DNA of 64,000 nucleotides from Metabacillus niabensis (lineage in GTDB: Bacteria > Bacillota > Bacilli > Bacillales > Bacillaceae). Location: contig NZ_JAIVLH010000017.1 in NCBI RefSeq assembly GCF_020524345.1, positions 62,001 through 126,000 of the forward strand, in the 5' to 3' direction. Below are positions 8,050-17,797 of the stretch, piece by piece. Under the pieces are notes generated by a model. It did no database searches, was not told where the DNA came from, and was given only the letters and a program-made list of their open reading frames with translations. Each line of letters starts with the position of its first letter. The stretch's first letter is position 1. Both the position numbers and the translations under genes were made by a program.

Positions 8050-8625
8050 AATAAAGCAGAACTATTGAAAAATAGCGCACAGAATAGCTTTCGCATTTCG
8101 GTTGGCACAGACGTGTTGTTTAAAATGCAAATTCACCTGTTACTTGAACAGATTAGTTTGTTTGAAAAGCACCTATCCGAAATTGAGAAAAGGATGATTG
8201 AACTCTCCAATCGTCAAGAACATTTTCTCACTACGATCTCGGGAATAAGTGATGTAACTGCTGCCGTTATATTAGGTGAAATAGGGTCTATTAACCGTTT
8301 TGAACGCCCTGGACATTTAGTAGCTTTTGCTGGTCTAGATGCTTCCGTTCATCAATCAGGTGACTTTAATGGATCTAGCAGTAAGCTCTCAAAACGTGGT
8401 TCTCCTTACCTCAGAAGAACTATATGGCAAGCTGCATTTGTTGCTAGTTTTCATGACCCTGCACTCTCTCTTTATTAAAAAAAATTACGGAATCGAGGAA
8501 AAGCACATGGTACTGCTGTTGGGGCAGTTGCTCGGAAACTAACCCACTTTATTTTTGCAATTTTGAGAGACGGACAACCCTATCAACCTCGTTTAACGAA
8601 ACAGACAATAATTAACCTACGATAG
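8050..8625 (+). pseudogene. 3' fragment of an IS110-family transposase
   Basis: Only the C-terminal half remains: KAELLKNSAQNS, a coiled segment, TTISGISDVTAAVILGEIG, and the Tnp_20 block FAGLDASVHQSGDF with KRGSPYLRRTIW. A TAA at 8476 interrupts the frame, which then continues in phase (KKLRNRGKAHG to LTKQTIINLR, stop at 8623). The DEDD half is absent and the fragment joins the tyrosine-recombinase relic directly. Its sequence differs from the two IS110 copies to the left, so it is a separate, older insertion. Confidence 0.82.
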
Positions 8626-9089
8626 TCATTTTTTAAAAATCGGCGACTCTAGTTTTTTGTCATGCCTAAAATTCTATTAGTTATTTGACTTTTTATAGCT
8701 GGTCTTTAATGGAACAATTTATTAAACACACGGCGAGGGTGCGAAAGAGTACGAGGCACCCACAGAGCGCGCGAGGGATTCTTATATTATTTTGTTAATA
8801 CCAACATCGCGACATTTTCAACCTGTGTAGAGTGCGGGTGTCGTAAAAATTAAAAACAAATTGAGATGTAGTGGTGTTTACCTTCTGTCTAAAAAAAAAA
8901 TTACTTTATACCAAACGCTACCGGCTGAACAAAATATTCGCTAGTCGTAGATGCCCCCATAACTTGACCCTTTTTAAAATTTCTTTCCTCTCCTTTTAAT
9001 TATTGAAACATTTTTGGTGATTTGGCATATATTTTAATCTTAGAAGATCATCTATTTTACAATTTGTTTTAAAGGAGTGATTAGTAAGC
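8626..9089. other. Non-coding stretch between IS relic and LysM protein gene
   Basis: No supported gene. A GC-rich patch at about 8728-8780 contains a GGTGC / GCACC hairpin (8738-8760) and is probably the non-coding end of the IS110 fragment. GTGGTGTTTACCTT at about 8872 recurs near 11012. The last 90 bases hold the putative promoter of the downstream gene. Confidence 0.4.
9008..9034 (+). promoter_or_regulatory. Possible sigma-K-type promoter
   Basis: AC at 9008, a 16-base gap, then CATATATTT at 9026. This approximates the mother-cell sigma-K pattern AC-N16-CATANNNTA with one mismatch, 56 nt before the start codon. It fits a cell-wall protein with sporulation-type domains but is only a short-motif match. 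Confidence 0.3.
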
Positions 9090-10724
9090 ATGGGTGTTGG
9101 TTATTTAACCGTTCAATCCCGCACTGCCAATGATGCGTTACCATTAGAAGGAGTACGAGTCAGAATCAGGAATCAAAAAGGTAAACTACTCTACGAACTA
9201 ACCACGGATCGGATTGGAAAAACCGAACCCATTTCCTTAGAAGCAGTAGATAGAAAATTTTCATTGGATCCAAACTATACAGGAAATCCATATTCTAATT
9301 ATATTCTAGATGCAGAAAAGGAAGGCTATAATTCCTTACATATTGCTGACGTACAAATTTTTGACGGTGAGAAAGCCATTCAACCTTTAGTATTAATTCC
9401 AATGCAAGCAGTCCAAAAGCTTCCTATCACGCAGAAGCTCATTATTGGAAAGCATGCGATCCAAATGACAGTACCCCGAAATCAAGTAGGACCAATCGTT
9501 GAACCTCGTATACTTCGACAAGTCATTATTCCAAATCCAATTACTGTACACCTTGGTAAACCTACCGAAGACGCTTCGAATGTACATGTCTCCTTCATCG
9601 ATTATGTTAAAAATGCTGCGAGTAGCGAAATTTATTCAACATGGCCATCGGCGGCGCTGGAGGCAAATATTTATGCCATCATCACATTTGCTTTAAATAG
9701 GGTGTTTACACAGTGGTACAGAAGCCAGGGATTTAATTTTGATATCACAAACAGTACCGCCTACGACCAATATTTTGTATATGGGCGCACTATTTATGAG
9801 TCTATTAGCAAAATTGTAGATAAAATCTTTAACCAATACGTTCGAAGACAAGGTCAAATTGCGCCATTTTTTACGGCTTTTTGTAATGGTACGACCGTAA
9901 CTTGCGATGGACTATCCCAATGGGGTACGGTAACATTAGCCAATCAAAGCATGTCAACAATGGAGATATTGCGCTATTACTACCCAGATGATATTGAAAT
10001 ATCACAAACCAATATCATTACAGGGATCGTTGAAGGATTTCCAGGTACTAACCTTCAATTAGGCAGCATAGGACTAGATGTGCAGGTCATACAGAACAAT
10101 TTGAACAGGATTAGGCAAACCTACCCTTATATTCCCCTTATAACCGATGAAACTGGTATATTTGGTGATAGTACGAAGGCTGCGGCCATGGAATTCCAGA
10201 GTGTTTTTAATTTGACTTCCGATGGGATCGTTGAAAAAGCAACATGGTATAAAATCTCTTATGTTTACGTTGCCGTAGCAAAGCTTGCCAGTCTAGAAAG
10301 TGAAGGTACGAACTTGGGCATAGGAACGGTCCCACCCAGATCAGTTCTTCAGGTGGGCTCGATCGGTATCGATGTTATCACGCTACAATATATTCTAAGT
10401 ATTATTAGTGAGTTTTACCCTACTGTTCCCGATGTGACACCGGACGGTATTTTTGTAAGCGATACGGCTAACGCTGTTATAGAATTTCAGAAGACAATGG
10501 GATTGACAGCGAACGGGATTGTAAATGCATCAACCTGGAATGCATTATACAATTCATATTGGGGTATCAGGAATAATATTCCAATTATATATACCGTTCA
10601 GACAGGAGATACACTTTGGTCACTGGCACGGAAGTTTAACACCACAGTTAATGCAATCAAGACTACGAATAACCTGAGTAGTGATGTTCTAATTGTTGGG
10701 CAGTCGTTGTTTATCAAGAAGTAA
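9090..10724 (+). CDS. SpoIID-like / peptidoglycan-binding / LysM protein
   Basis: A 544-residue protein with no classical signal peptide. Residues about 1-110 form a beta-rich carboxypeptidase-regulatory-like domain (GVRVRIRNQKG). Residues about 180-320 contain a SpoIID/LytB-like region (TWPSAALEANIYAI, FDITNSTAYDQYFVYGR, CDGLSQWGTVTLA), then two PG_binding_1 repeats (LQLGSIGLDVQVIQNNLN and LQVGSIGIDVITLQYILS), and a C-terminal LysM (YTVQTGDTLWSLARKF, residues about 500-544). It should bind peptidoglycan, possibly at the spore or mother-cell wall. Start has AAAGGAGTGATT. It is intact although it sits between two IS relics, so it may be accessory or retained cargo. Confidence 0.8.
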   Translation: MGVGYLTVQSRTANDALPLEGVRVRIRNQKGKLLYELTTDRIGKTEPISLEAVDRKFSLDPNYTGNPYSNYILDAEKEGYNSLHIADVQIFDGEKAIQPLVLIPMQAVQKLPITQKLIIGKHAIQMTVPRNQVGPIVEPRILRQVIIPNPITVHLGKPTEDASNVHVSFIDYVKNAASSEIYSTWPSAALEANIYAIITFALNRVFTQWYRSQGFNFDITNSTAYDQYFVYGRTIYESISKIVDKIFNQYVRRQGQIAPFFTAFCNGTTVTCDGLSQWGTVTLANQSMSTMEILRYYYPDDIEISQTNIITGIVEGFPGTNLQLGSIGLDVQVIQNNLNRIRQTYPYIPLITDETGIFGDSTKAAAMEFQSVFNLTSDGIVEKATWYKISYVYVAVAKLASLESEGTNLGIGTVPPRSVLQVGSIGIDVITLQYILSIISEFYPTVPDVTPDGIFVSDTANAVIEFQKTMGLTANGIVNASTWNALYNSYWGIRNNIPIIYTVQTGDTLWSLARKFNTTVNAIKTTNNLSSDVLIVGQSLFIKK

Positions 10725-11202
10725 GTAAACTTAATAATTGGATAAATTTGGTTTAGTAATGGTGAATAGGGTATATAAACTAACAAAAGGTTAGCATAGT
10801 AATTATGATCGCTACCTTGTCAATTTCTAATCAACTAGAGAGCTTATTTATTTCTATCCTCGAAAAACTTAATATATAAATTCTCACCTTCCCGACTCCA
10901 AAAAATAAATAGAATAGGAAAATCTTAATTGTTTCCTGCTTGTTTTTATAAAAATATCTGCGAGACGCACTCAACGTGGCTTGAGTACGTCTCGCAGATA
11001 TAAAAGATGAAGTGGTGTTTACCTTTTATAAAAATTAATTAACATTTGCGCCTCGATCACGGAAGATGTTTATTAATGCAAAGCAGCCTTTAGCATTCCT
11101 GTAGAGCGTTAATTATCAACTTTGAAAAAAATAGAGCTCCCCAGTAAGATATGAGTATAGACACCACTCTAAAACTCAAAATCTAAAGGAGGAAGCTATA
11201 CT
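10725..11202. other. Non-coding stretch holding a long palindrome and the left flank of an IS110 relic
   Basis: No supported gene. It contains the palindrome at 10954-11001. After about 11010 the sequence leads into the ribosome site AAAGGAGGAAG of the IS110 relic at 11203, so 11010-11200 is probably the element's non-coding left end. Confidence 0.45.
10954..11001. repeat. 48-nt near-perfect palindrome
   Basis: ATATCTGCGAGACG-CACTCAA and its complement are separated by CGTGGC. The 21-bp stem has a single C/A mismatch. T-rich sequence lies on its left, so it could terminate minus-strand transcription. It may also be a mobile-element end. Confidence 0.65.
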
Positions 11203-11719
11203 ATGAATTTTAAAATGTAGCACAAACAAAATCAACTAATTGAACGAATTTCTGATCGACATCTCGTGGTTGGTGTAGATATTTCCCAACAATTCCACGT
11301 GGCTCGAGCTGTAAATTATCGAGGGATCGTAGTAGGTGATCCTCTTACTTTTGAAAATAACGAAGAAGGCTTTAACAGATTTCTAGAATGGATTAATAAA
11401 CTAAAAGGTAAAAACAGCTTAGACACAACTATTGTCGGTATGGAACCTACAGGTCATTACTGGATTGATCTATCGAAATGGTTACCTAACGAAAAGATTG
11501 ATATTGTAACAGTCAATCCTCACCTTGTAAAAAAAATAAAGAAAATCGAGATAACACTCAGTCCAAAGTGATAAAAAAGACGCTCTCGTGATTGCGGATA
11601 TGGTGAAGAATGGATACTATGCCTTTGTTCGTTCAAATCCAGGGTATTTCGAAAACCTTCGAGTCCTTATGTCCAACCGTGACGTAATTGTTAAACTTCT
11701 GATTAGTACACAATGGTAA
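11203..11719 (+). pseudogene. 5' fragment of an IS110-family transposase
   Basis: ATG at 11203 follows AAAGGAGGAAG, but TAG occurs at codon 6. The frame then encodes HLVVGVDISQQFHVARA (first Asp) and VGMEPTGHYWIDLS (Glu). Frameshifts around 11530-11575 separate it from KKDALVIADMVKNGYY (Asp) and FENLRVLMSNRDVIV. It ends at TAA 11717-11719; the rest of the transposase is gone. Similarity to the intact copy at 5990-7285 (VGMEPTGHYW, the DIx[KQ]F-H-VARA block) indicates the same subgroup. Confidence 0.8.
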
Positions 11720-12002
11720 ATGTGTTAATCGTTTTGTTTTTGAATAACTTTATATTTTGCGAAATAAGGGAATAGAAGTATGACAGTATGGGGGAATATT
11801 ATTGTTAACGCTATTCCCAAATTATAAGTCCAATGAATGACCTTTTGTATTTCTTTCCATGTAAATTGATAACCACCACAAGACTCACATTTCTGTATTC
11901 CCAAAAACCCCCCCTCTGAGGTTCAATTTTAACATGAAATTATCCCCTAATTTTCACAAGGAGTTATTCCATTATCTGGCCCTTATATGTAGTATACCAG
12001 GG

Positions 12003-12037
12003 CGTAGTAATTAACGTTAATAACGTTAATTACTACG
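12003..12037. repeat. Perfect 35-nt palindrome
   Basis: A 17-base arm CGTAGTAATTAACGTTA, one central A, then its exact complement. It contains two TTAACGTTAA-like cores. It could be an operator, terminator or mobile-element relic; a T-rich stretch (TTCTTTTCCTTTT) follows on the + strand. Confidence 0.7.
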
Positions 12038-12061
12038 TTCTTTTCCTTTTCACTATAAAAA

Positions 12062-12091
12062 CACCCCTTTAGATAAACATCCAAAGGGGTA
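12062..12091 (-). terminator. Hairpin with T-run, probably terminating aceA transcription
   Basis: ACCCCTTT and AAAGGGGT pair around a 12-nt loop. On the minus strand GTTTTTAT follows. It is the nearest terminator-like structure downstream of the aceBA genes (aceA stop at 12243). Confidence 0.6.
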
Positions 12092-12145
12092 AAACGGTGC
12101 AACTTTTTTACAAATGGTAAGTCTTTATTTTAATTCCACAGCTAA

Positions 12146-12238
12146 CGCTTGCTTTCGAGCACGAAGCCTTGTGAGGAGCGGAGTTACCAGGGTTGGTAAT
12201 GAGCACCGCAGAAAGGTGAGTGACGAAGAAAGCCAGCG
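12146..12238. repeat. Long imperfect palindrome next to the aceA stop
   Basis: CGCTTGCTTTC at the left pairs with GAAAGCCAGCG at the right, and GTTACCA with TGGTAAT near the centre; the middle is less regular. The GC content is higher than in the flanks. It resembles dispersed extragenic palindromes of Bacillus genomes, but no second copy is in this window. Confidence 0.5.
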
Positions 12239-12242
12239 TTTG

Positions 12243-13535
12243 TCAACAGTCTGAGGCCTCCATAAACTGCTCTGCCTCAGTTGATCCCTTTAAAGCAGTC
12301 GTTGACGATGTTCCACCGGTTATGGTTTGTGCTACCTCATCAAAGTAACCTGTTCCAACTTCACGTTGATGTCTTGTTGCTGTATATCCGTAAACCTCAC
12401 TGGCAAATTCATTTTGTTGCAGCTCTGAATAAGCAGCCATTCCACGGGTTTTATATCCACGTGCAAGCTCGAACATACTGTGATTCAGAGCGTGGAATCC
12501 GGCGAGAGTGACGAATTGGAACTTGTATCCCATCTTAGCAATTTCTTTTTGGAAATTTGCGATGGTTTGGTCATCAAGCTTTTTCTTCCAATTAAACGAT
12601 GGCGAGCAATTATAGGCTAGTAATTTACCAGGATATTTTTTATGAATCGCATCAGCAAATCGCTTTGCCTGTTCAAGATTCGGTTCGGATGTTTCACACC
12701 AAATTAAGTCAGCATAAGGTGCATAAGATAACCCTCTGCTTATCGCTTGATCAATTCCTGGCCGGGTACGATAAAACCCTTCAACAGTACGCTCTCCTGT
12801 AATAAATTCGTGATCAGCTGAATCCACATCACTCGTAATTAAGTCTGCTGCATCCGCATCAGTTCGAGCAATAATAATTGTCGGAACACCCATTACATCT
12901 GCTGCTAACCTGGCTGAGATTAAATTTTTCACCGCTGTTTGAGTTGGAAGTAAAACCTTGCCTCCTAAATGGCCACATTTCTTTTCTGATGATAATTGAT
13001 CCTCAAAGTGAACACCTGCCGCACCTGCTTCAATCATGGCTTTCATTAATTCAAATACGTTTAACTGACCTCCAAAACCTGCTTCAGCATCTGCCACTAT
13101 GGGAGCAAACCAATCAATATCACCTTCACCTTCTAAATGTTGAATTTGATCTGCGCGTTGAAGGGCTTGATTAATTCGTTTAACAACATGCGGCACACTG
13201 TTTGCCGGGTATAAACTTTGATCCGGATACATATTACCGGAAAGATTTGCGTCAGCTGCAACCTGCCAGCCGCTTAAATAAATGGCTTTTAACCCTGCTT
13301 TTACTTGTTGTACAGCTTGATTCCCAGTTAATGCTCCCAGCGCATGAATATAGTCTTCTTCATGAAGATACTTCCATAGCTTTTGGGCTCCACGTCTTGC
13401 CAGTGTATGTTCAACCTCAATAGAACCTCTTAAACGAATGACTTCATTTGCACCATATGGACGAGTAATTCCTTCCCATCTTTTATCACATTTCCAGCTT
13501 TCTTGTAATGCTTCAATCCTTGTTTGACCGTTCAT
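12243..13535 (-). CDS. aceA: Isocitrate lyase
   Basis: A 430-residue isocitrate lyase, which splits isocitrate into glyoxylate and succinate in the glyoxylate bypass that allows growth on acetate or fatty acids. Visible signatures: [10 protein letters not shown] near residue 88, [15 protein letters not shown] (metal-binding Asp), and the catalytic motif KKCGHLGGK with Cys at about 187, then [10 protein letters not shown]. Start at 13535 chosen because GGGGGATCT lies upstream; the frame is open to a TTG at 13553. It lies 41 nt after aceB in one apparent operon. B. subtilis 168 lacks this pathway, so its presence distinguishes this organism. Confidence 0.95.
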   Translation of the reverse strand: MNGQTRIEALQESWKCDKRWEGITRPYGANEVIRLRGSIEVEHTLARRGAQKLWKYLHEEDYIHALGALTGNQAVQQVKAGLKAIYLSGWQVAADANLSGNMYPDQSLYPANSVPHVVKRINQALQRADQIQHLEGEGDIDWFAPIVADAEAGFGGQLNVFELMKAMIEAGAAGVHFEDQLSSEKKCGHLGGKVLLPTQTAVKNLISARLAADVMGVPTIIIARTDADAADLITSDVDSADHEFITGERTVEGFYRTRPGIDQAISRGLSYAPYADLIWCETSEPNLEQAKRFADAIHKKYPGKLLAYNCSPSFNWKKKLDDQTIANFQKEIAKMGYKFQFVTLAGFHALNHSMFELARGYKTRGMAAYSELQQNEFASEVYGYTATRHQREVGTGYFDEVAQTITGGTSSTTALKGSTEAEQFMEASDC

Positions 13536-13576
13536 TTCAGATCCCCCATTCAATTTTTTAGTCCCCTTTATCCCGC

Positions 13577-15166
13577 TTAAATCATTTCATAACTTGGTAT
13601 CGTTAAGAAATCTATAAAATGATCTTCTTTTACGAGCTGATCGAAAATAGTGGTTGCTTCTTCAAACTTGCCTTTTTGATAGGAAATTTCACCGATTCTT
13701 TCTCTTATACGTTGAACCTCTTCATCTCTTAATTTCTCATACAATCCAATTGTAAGTTTTCGACCATCTTCTAAAATTCCTTTTGGATGGCGTATCCATT
13801 GCCACACTTGTGCTCTTGATATCTCTGCTGTTGCTGCATCCTCCATTAAATGATGAATGGGAGCTGCACCTCTACCACTGAGCCATGATGCTATATATTG
13901 AATGCCTACATTGATATTGATTCTGACTCCTTCCTCTGTAATAACTCCGTCTGGTACCTCCAGAAGATCATGTGCAGTTACCTGAACATCCTCTCTTTTG
14001 TTATGAATTTGATTCGGTGTTTTCATATGCTCATTAAAAACAGCCATAGCAACTTCAACTAGTGCCGGGTGAGCGACCCAGGTTCCATCATGACCATCTG
14101 TGGCTTCTCTTTCTTTGTCTAATCTGACTTTCTCAAATGCACGGTCATTTGCTTCTGGATTGTTTTTCACAGGAATTTGCGCTGCCATACCACCAATCGC
14201 ATGAACATTTCGCTTATGACATGTTTGAATCGCTAATAACGAATAAGACCTCATAAAATGAACAGTCATTGTCACTTGGACACGATTAGGCAGAATAACA
14301 GATTCACAGTTTCGCAGTTTTTTTAAATAACTAAAGATATAGTCCCAACGCCCACAATTTAAACCAGCTGAGTGTTCTTTTAACTCAAACAGAATTTCAT
14401 CCATTTCAAAAGCTGCCATGATTGTCTCAATGAGAACTGTGGCTTTTATCGTTCCTCTTGGAATATTTAATTCATCTTGCGCAAAACAAAACACATCATT
14501 CCAAAGTCTTGCTTCATGATGACTTTCTAATTTCGGTAAATAGAAATAGGGGCCGCTCCCTCTTTCTACAAGCTCTCCCGCATTATGAAAAAAGTACAAT
14601 CCAAAGTCTACTAAACTTGCTGATACCCGATTCCCATCAATCTCGATATGTTTTTCATCAAGATGCCACCCTCTAGGTCGAACCTTTAGCGTTGCAATAC
14701 TATTGTTCAATTGATAAGTTTTACCATTTTCACTTGTATAAGAAATGGATCGAAGAACTGCATCTCTTAAATTAATCTGGCCGCGTATGATGTTTTCCCA
14801 ACTTGGAGATGTTGCATCCTCAAAATCAGCCATATACACTTTCGCTCCGGAATTAAATGCATTGATCACCATTTTGCGATCAACTGGACCCGTTATTTCC
14901 ACTCGTCTATCCTGAAGATCATCAGGGATGGGAGAAACAGTCCAACTACCTTTTCTAATATGCTCCGTTTCAGGTAAAAATCCCGGTAGTTTACCATTGT
15001 CAATTTCCCGTTGTCTTTCCACTCGTTGCTGCAACAGTTCACGTCTACGACTTCCAAACGCCCTCTCTAGCTTCTCAATGAATCGTAGTGCCTCAGGTGT
15101 TAAAACTTGATGAAATTCAGCCTCCATGTTCCCAACAATTTTACAACCTGTCATCTGTGTAGCCAT
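13577..15166 (-). CDS. aceB: Malate synthase A
   Basis: A 529-residue malate synthase of the A type, which condenses glyoxylate and acetyl-CoA to malate. Recognisable blocks: [14 protein letters not shown] near residue 110, [32 protein letters not shown], and [17 protein letters not shown], ending with [17 protein letters not shown]. The ATG at 15166 follows GAGAGGTG at 11 nt; the upstream ATG at 15187 lies practically at the expected transcription start of a TATTAT box and is less likely. First gene of the aceB-aceA pair. No cre site was obvious in the 200 nt upstream. Confidence 0.95.
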   Translation of the reverse strand: MATQMTGCKIVGNMEAEFHQVLTPEALRFIEKLERAFGSRRRELLQQRVERQREIDNGKLPGFLPETEHIRKGSWTVSPIPDDLQDRRVEITGPVDRKMVINAFNSGAKVYMADFEDATSPSWENIIRGQINLRDAVLRSISYTSENGKTYQLNNSIATLKVRPRGWHLDEKHIEIDGNRVSASLVDFGLYFFHNAGELVERGSGPYFYLPKLESHHEARLWNDVFCFAQDELNIPRGTIKATVLIETIMAAFEMDEILFELKEHSAGLNCGRWDYIFSYLKKLRNCESVILPNRVQVTMTVHFMRSYSLLAIQTCHKRNVHAIGGMAAQIPVKNNPEANDRAFEKVRLDKEREATDGHDGTWVAHPALVEVAMAVFNEHMKTPNQIHNKREDVQVTAHDLLEVPDGVITEEGVRININVGIQYIASWLSGRGAAPIHHLMEDAATAEISRAQVWQWIRHPKGILEDGRKLTIGLYEKLRDEEVQRIRERIGEISYQKGKFEEATTIFDQLVKEDHFIDFLTIPSYEMI

Positions 15167-15308
15167 TTGTGTAACAACACCTCTCATATAATTGTTATAA
15201 TACAGTTCATTATTACTAAAACTAATATATAACAGATGAGAAAAAAATGGAACAATTTTCTTTGAAAAAAGTTAAATATTTTAAAACCACTTCAGTAGAT
15301 GTTCAGAT

Positions 15309-15348
15309 GACTAAAAAAAGGCCTGTGCAGTAGACATGCACAGGCCCA
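15309..15348 (-). terminator. Terminator of yhfN
   Basis: GGCCTGTGCA and TGCACAGGCC form a strong stem, followed on the minus strand by seven T. It lies between the yhfN stop and the aceB promoter. Confidence 0.85.
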
Positions 15349-15367
15349 TTTATTGTTATAAAACAGA

Positions 15368-16636
15368 TCATTTATTTAATGTACGATTACCATGTTCTTC
15401 AAGATAAAGAATGCGTTCCAGCATGGTTGGATGTGTATAGCGAAAGATCTTCACCAGAGCCGGTGGGTTGACCTCACTTAATCCTGCTCTGGACAATTCC
15501 TGGAATGAACTGATTGCAGCTTCATGATTATCTGTCATTTCAATTGCATACATATCAGCTGACTTCTCCTGATACCTTGCAACAGCATTTGACAAAGGAC
15601 TTGATGCAAAGGTTAGTGTCCCTAAAAGTAGAAGAAATAATGGAAACGCAGCAAGCTCTCTCATCGAGCGGATTTTCAGCATCCTTCCATGTCTGGCAAT
15701 AATCATCCTCATAAGGACATGAATAATGTATAAACCCGCTAAGCTAAGTAATAAGTAACCAGCTATTCCGACATAGATATGTTTCATCACGTAATGACCC
15801 ATTTCATGAGCCATAATAAACAGAATTTCATCCTCATTCAAGCGATTTAACGTTGTGTCCCATAAGACAATTCGAGAATTGGAACCTATCCCTGTTACAT
15901 AGGCATTGAGTGCATTCGTCTTTTCAGACATGTTCACCTCATACACATGCTCTGCAGGGATATCTGCTTTTTCAGCAATGTCCAGTATTTTTTCTTCAAG
16001 CACTTTGTCCTTCAACGGATAAAAATCGTTGTAAAGCGGGTCAATAACAACCGGTTGAATAAACATTAAAAACATAGAGAAAGGGATGGACAATAACCAA
16101 GCATACAACCACCACCTTTTCTCAAAACGTTTTATTAATGAATAAAGAACAATAATAATGATTGTCATTAAGAGATAATTAACCCAAAAGTCAATTAACT
16201 GATCCTTCATCCACGTAGAAAAGGATTGAGTGGTGATATGGTACATTTTAGATATCCGGAATCCAATCCAATTAACAGGTAACGAAATAACACTGACAAA
16301 TAACGATAACCAAAAGAAATAAATTGCAGATTGTATGCTAAATATGTTGGTTGATGAGCTCGACCAATCCTGCATTTTCCTTGAGAGCCCTGTAATCATA
16401 AACATGAACAGAAGAAACCACTCAAATGGAATAGTAACGAAATATAGGAAATTTCGAATTGTGGAGTATTCCTGAGTTAATAGTAATTCTCTACCGGACA
16501 TAAATGTTGTAGGATCTGCCGATGTTCCCTCATACGGAGCTGGTACACCTGTACCCGAAAAGATAAACAAATACCAGTAAACAACTAAACCATATAAAAA
16601 GTAGAGAAAAATTGATGTTGTTACCCATTTCCTCAT
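15368..16636 (-). CDS. yhfN: M48 (Ste24/CAAX-type) membrane metalloprotease YhfN
   Basis: A 422-residue membrane protein with about seven hydrophobic segments and the zinc-protease motif HEMGHYVMKH (HExxH) around residue 275, followed by a C-terminal ENSADMYAIE-type third ligand region (QEKSADMYAIEM). This is the M48 family that includes yeast Ste24 and HtpX, which cleave membrane or prenylated proteins. Length and position fit B. subtilis YhfN. Start at 16636 has AAGGGGGAAAGG. Physiological substrates are unknown. It is monocistronic between azlD and aceB. Confidence 0.88.
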   Translation of the reverse strand: MRKWVTTSIFLYFLYGLVVYWYLFIFSGTGVPAPYEGTSADPTTFMSGRELLLTQEYSTIRNFLYFVTIPFEWFLLFMFMITGLSRKMQDWSSSSTNIFSIQSAIYFFWLSLFVSVISLPVNWIGFRISKMYHITTQSFSTWMKDQLIDFWVNYLLMTIIIIVLYSLIKRFEKRWWLYAWLLSIPFSMFLMFIQPVVIDPLYNDFYPLKDKVLEEKILDIAEKADIPAEHVYEVNMSEKTNALNAYVTGIGSNSRIVLWDTTLNRLNEDEILFIMAHEMGHYVMKHIYVGIAGYLLLSLAGLYIIHVLMRMIIARHGRMLKIRSMRELAAFPLFLLLLGTLTFASSPLSNAVARYQEKSADMYAIEMTDNHEAAISSFQELSRAGLSEVNPPALVKIFRYTHPTMLERILYLEEHGNRTLNK

Positions 16637-16743
16637 CTGGCCTTTCCCCCTTGAACAAGCTGTTACTATTAGTGTAGTACTATGAACATTGAGTTAGAAC
16701 ATGAAAAGGGATGGACCCGATATAAACAAACGTTCATCATAAC

Positions 16744-17052
16744 TTAAGAAAATAACATAGTATATAAAACCAACGTACCGATGGATCCCATCACAACAAC
16801 AATAACATTTGCTCCGGTAAAAGCAATGAGAGTAGCAGCAATAGCGCCAACAATTCCAAATATCAGGTCATCACTAATTAAAAAAATACCAGGAACGACT
16901 AATGCACCTAATGTTGCGTACGGCACATTTTTTAAAACATTTTGCACAAAAACAGGCAGTTTTAACTGACTTAATGCGACTAACGGAATCATACGCGGTA
17001 TATATGTGACAAGTCCCATTCCAATAATCATAATGATGATCATGCTATCCAT
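16744..17052 (-). CDS. azlD: AzlD family small membrane subunit
   Basis: A 102-residue protein with three to four hydrophobic segments (MIIIMIIGMGLVTYIPRMIPL at the start). AzlD proteins work with AzlC as a two-component exporter; in B. subtilis azlCD affects resistance to 4-azaleucine and branched-chain amino-acid transport. The start overlaps the azlC stop by 8 nt, which shows translational coupling. Confidence 0.85.
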   Translation of the reverse strand: MDSMIIIMIIGMGLVTYIPRMIPLVALSQLKLPVFVQNVLKNVPYATLGALVVPGIFLISDDLIFGIVGAIAATLIAFTGANVIVVVMGSIGTLVLYTMLFS

Positions 17053-17773
17053 CTGTCTCCACCTCGCTTGTATACTTCAAATAAAATAGTTCAACAAGGA
17101 TTGCTGAAAGTAGAGTTGATAATACAATAGACCAACCTGTTGAAATCATTTGGGAAGCATAAAAAATAGAATTTAAGATAGCAGCCGTAACCGCTAAAAA
17201 CATTACCTTACGATGTTTTTTAAGAGATGGAATTAGTAATCCTATAAACATCGCATATAAAGCTATTCCCATGCTCTCCTGAACTGTTGCTGGCAGGCTT
17301 GCACCGATTACGTAGCCAATTCCTGAATTGATCACCCAGCTAGCATATGAAATCAACATTAATCCAAACAGGTAGCCTGTATTTACTGTACCTTCTTTCG
17401 TTGATGCAACTGAAAATGTCTCATCTGTTAGCCCAAACGAGTAGAGTGCTTTTTTCCATAGAGAATCGTTTTCTACCTTTTCGCTCAGAGAAGCAGACAT
17501 TAAAAAATGACGAATATTCACAATAAAGGTGGTGAAAATAATTTCAATTATCCCGGTACCTACTGTGAGTAAGCTTAAAGCCATATATTGGGAAGCACCG
17601 GCAAAAACAATTAAACTCATAAGGACTGTCTCAGATAAAGACAAGCCGGTTGATTTTGAAAGCAGCCCAAAGGTTAAAGCAACAGGTAAATACCCGATTG
17701 CAATACTGATTCCACCTTGTAATCCTTGAAGAAAACTAGATTGTTTTTTTACTAAAGTGGTTGTCGATGACAC
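17045..17773 (-). CDS. azlC: AzlC family branched-chain amino-acid exporter
   Basis: A 242-residue integral membrane protein with about six hydrophobic segments and the AzlC hallmarks: GISIAIGYLPVALTFG near the N-terminus and FAGASQYMALSLL around residue 60. It starts with GTG at 17773 after AGGAGGT. It overlaps azlD and lies 24 nt downstream of the XRE-cupin regulator, so the three probably form one transcript. The substrate is inferred from the family (branched-chain amino acids or analogues). Confidence 0.88.
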   Translation of the reverse strand: MSSTTTLVKKQSSFLQGLQGGISIAIGYLPVALTFGLLSKSTGLSLSETVLMSLIVFAGASQYMALSLLTVGTGIIEIIFTTFIVNIRHFLMSASLSEKVENDSLWKKALYSFGLTDETFSVASTKEGTVNTGYLFGLMLISYASWVINSGIGYVIGASLPATVQESMGIALYAMFIGLLIPSLKKHRKVMFLAVTAAILNSIFYASQMISTGWSIVLSTLLSAILVELFYLKYTSEVETDG

Positions 17774-17797
17774 ACAAATACCTCCTATTGCTGCAAA

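Larger units (their letters stand above)
11720..12242. other. Non-coding stretch with three palindromic structures
   Basis: No supported gene. It holds a perfect 35-nt palindrome (12003-12037), a terminator-like hairpin (12062-12091) and a long imperfect palindrome (12146-12238). It is the right margin of the insertion-rich patch. Confidence 0.5.

Noticed and set aside
7644-8054. 136-residue + strand ORF
   Set aside because: Antisense of the tyrosine recombinase relic; the minus strand shows the recognisable motifs.
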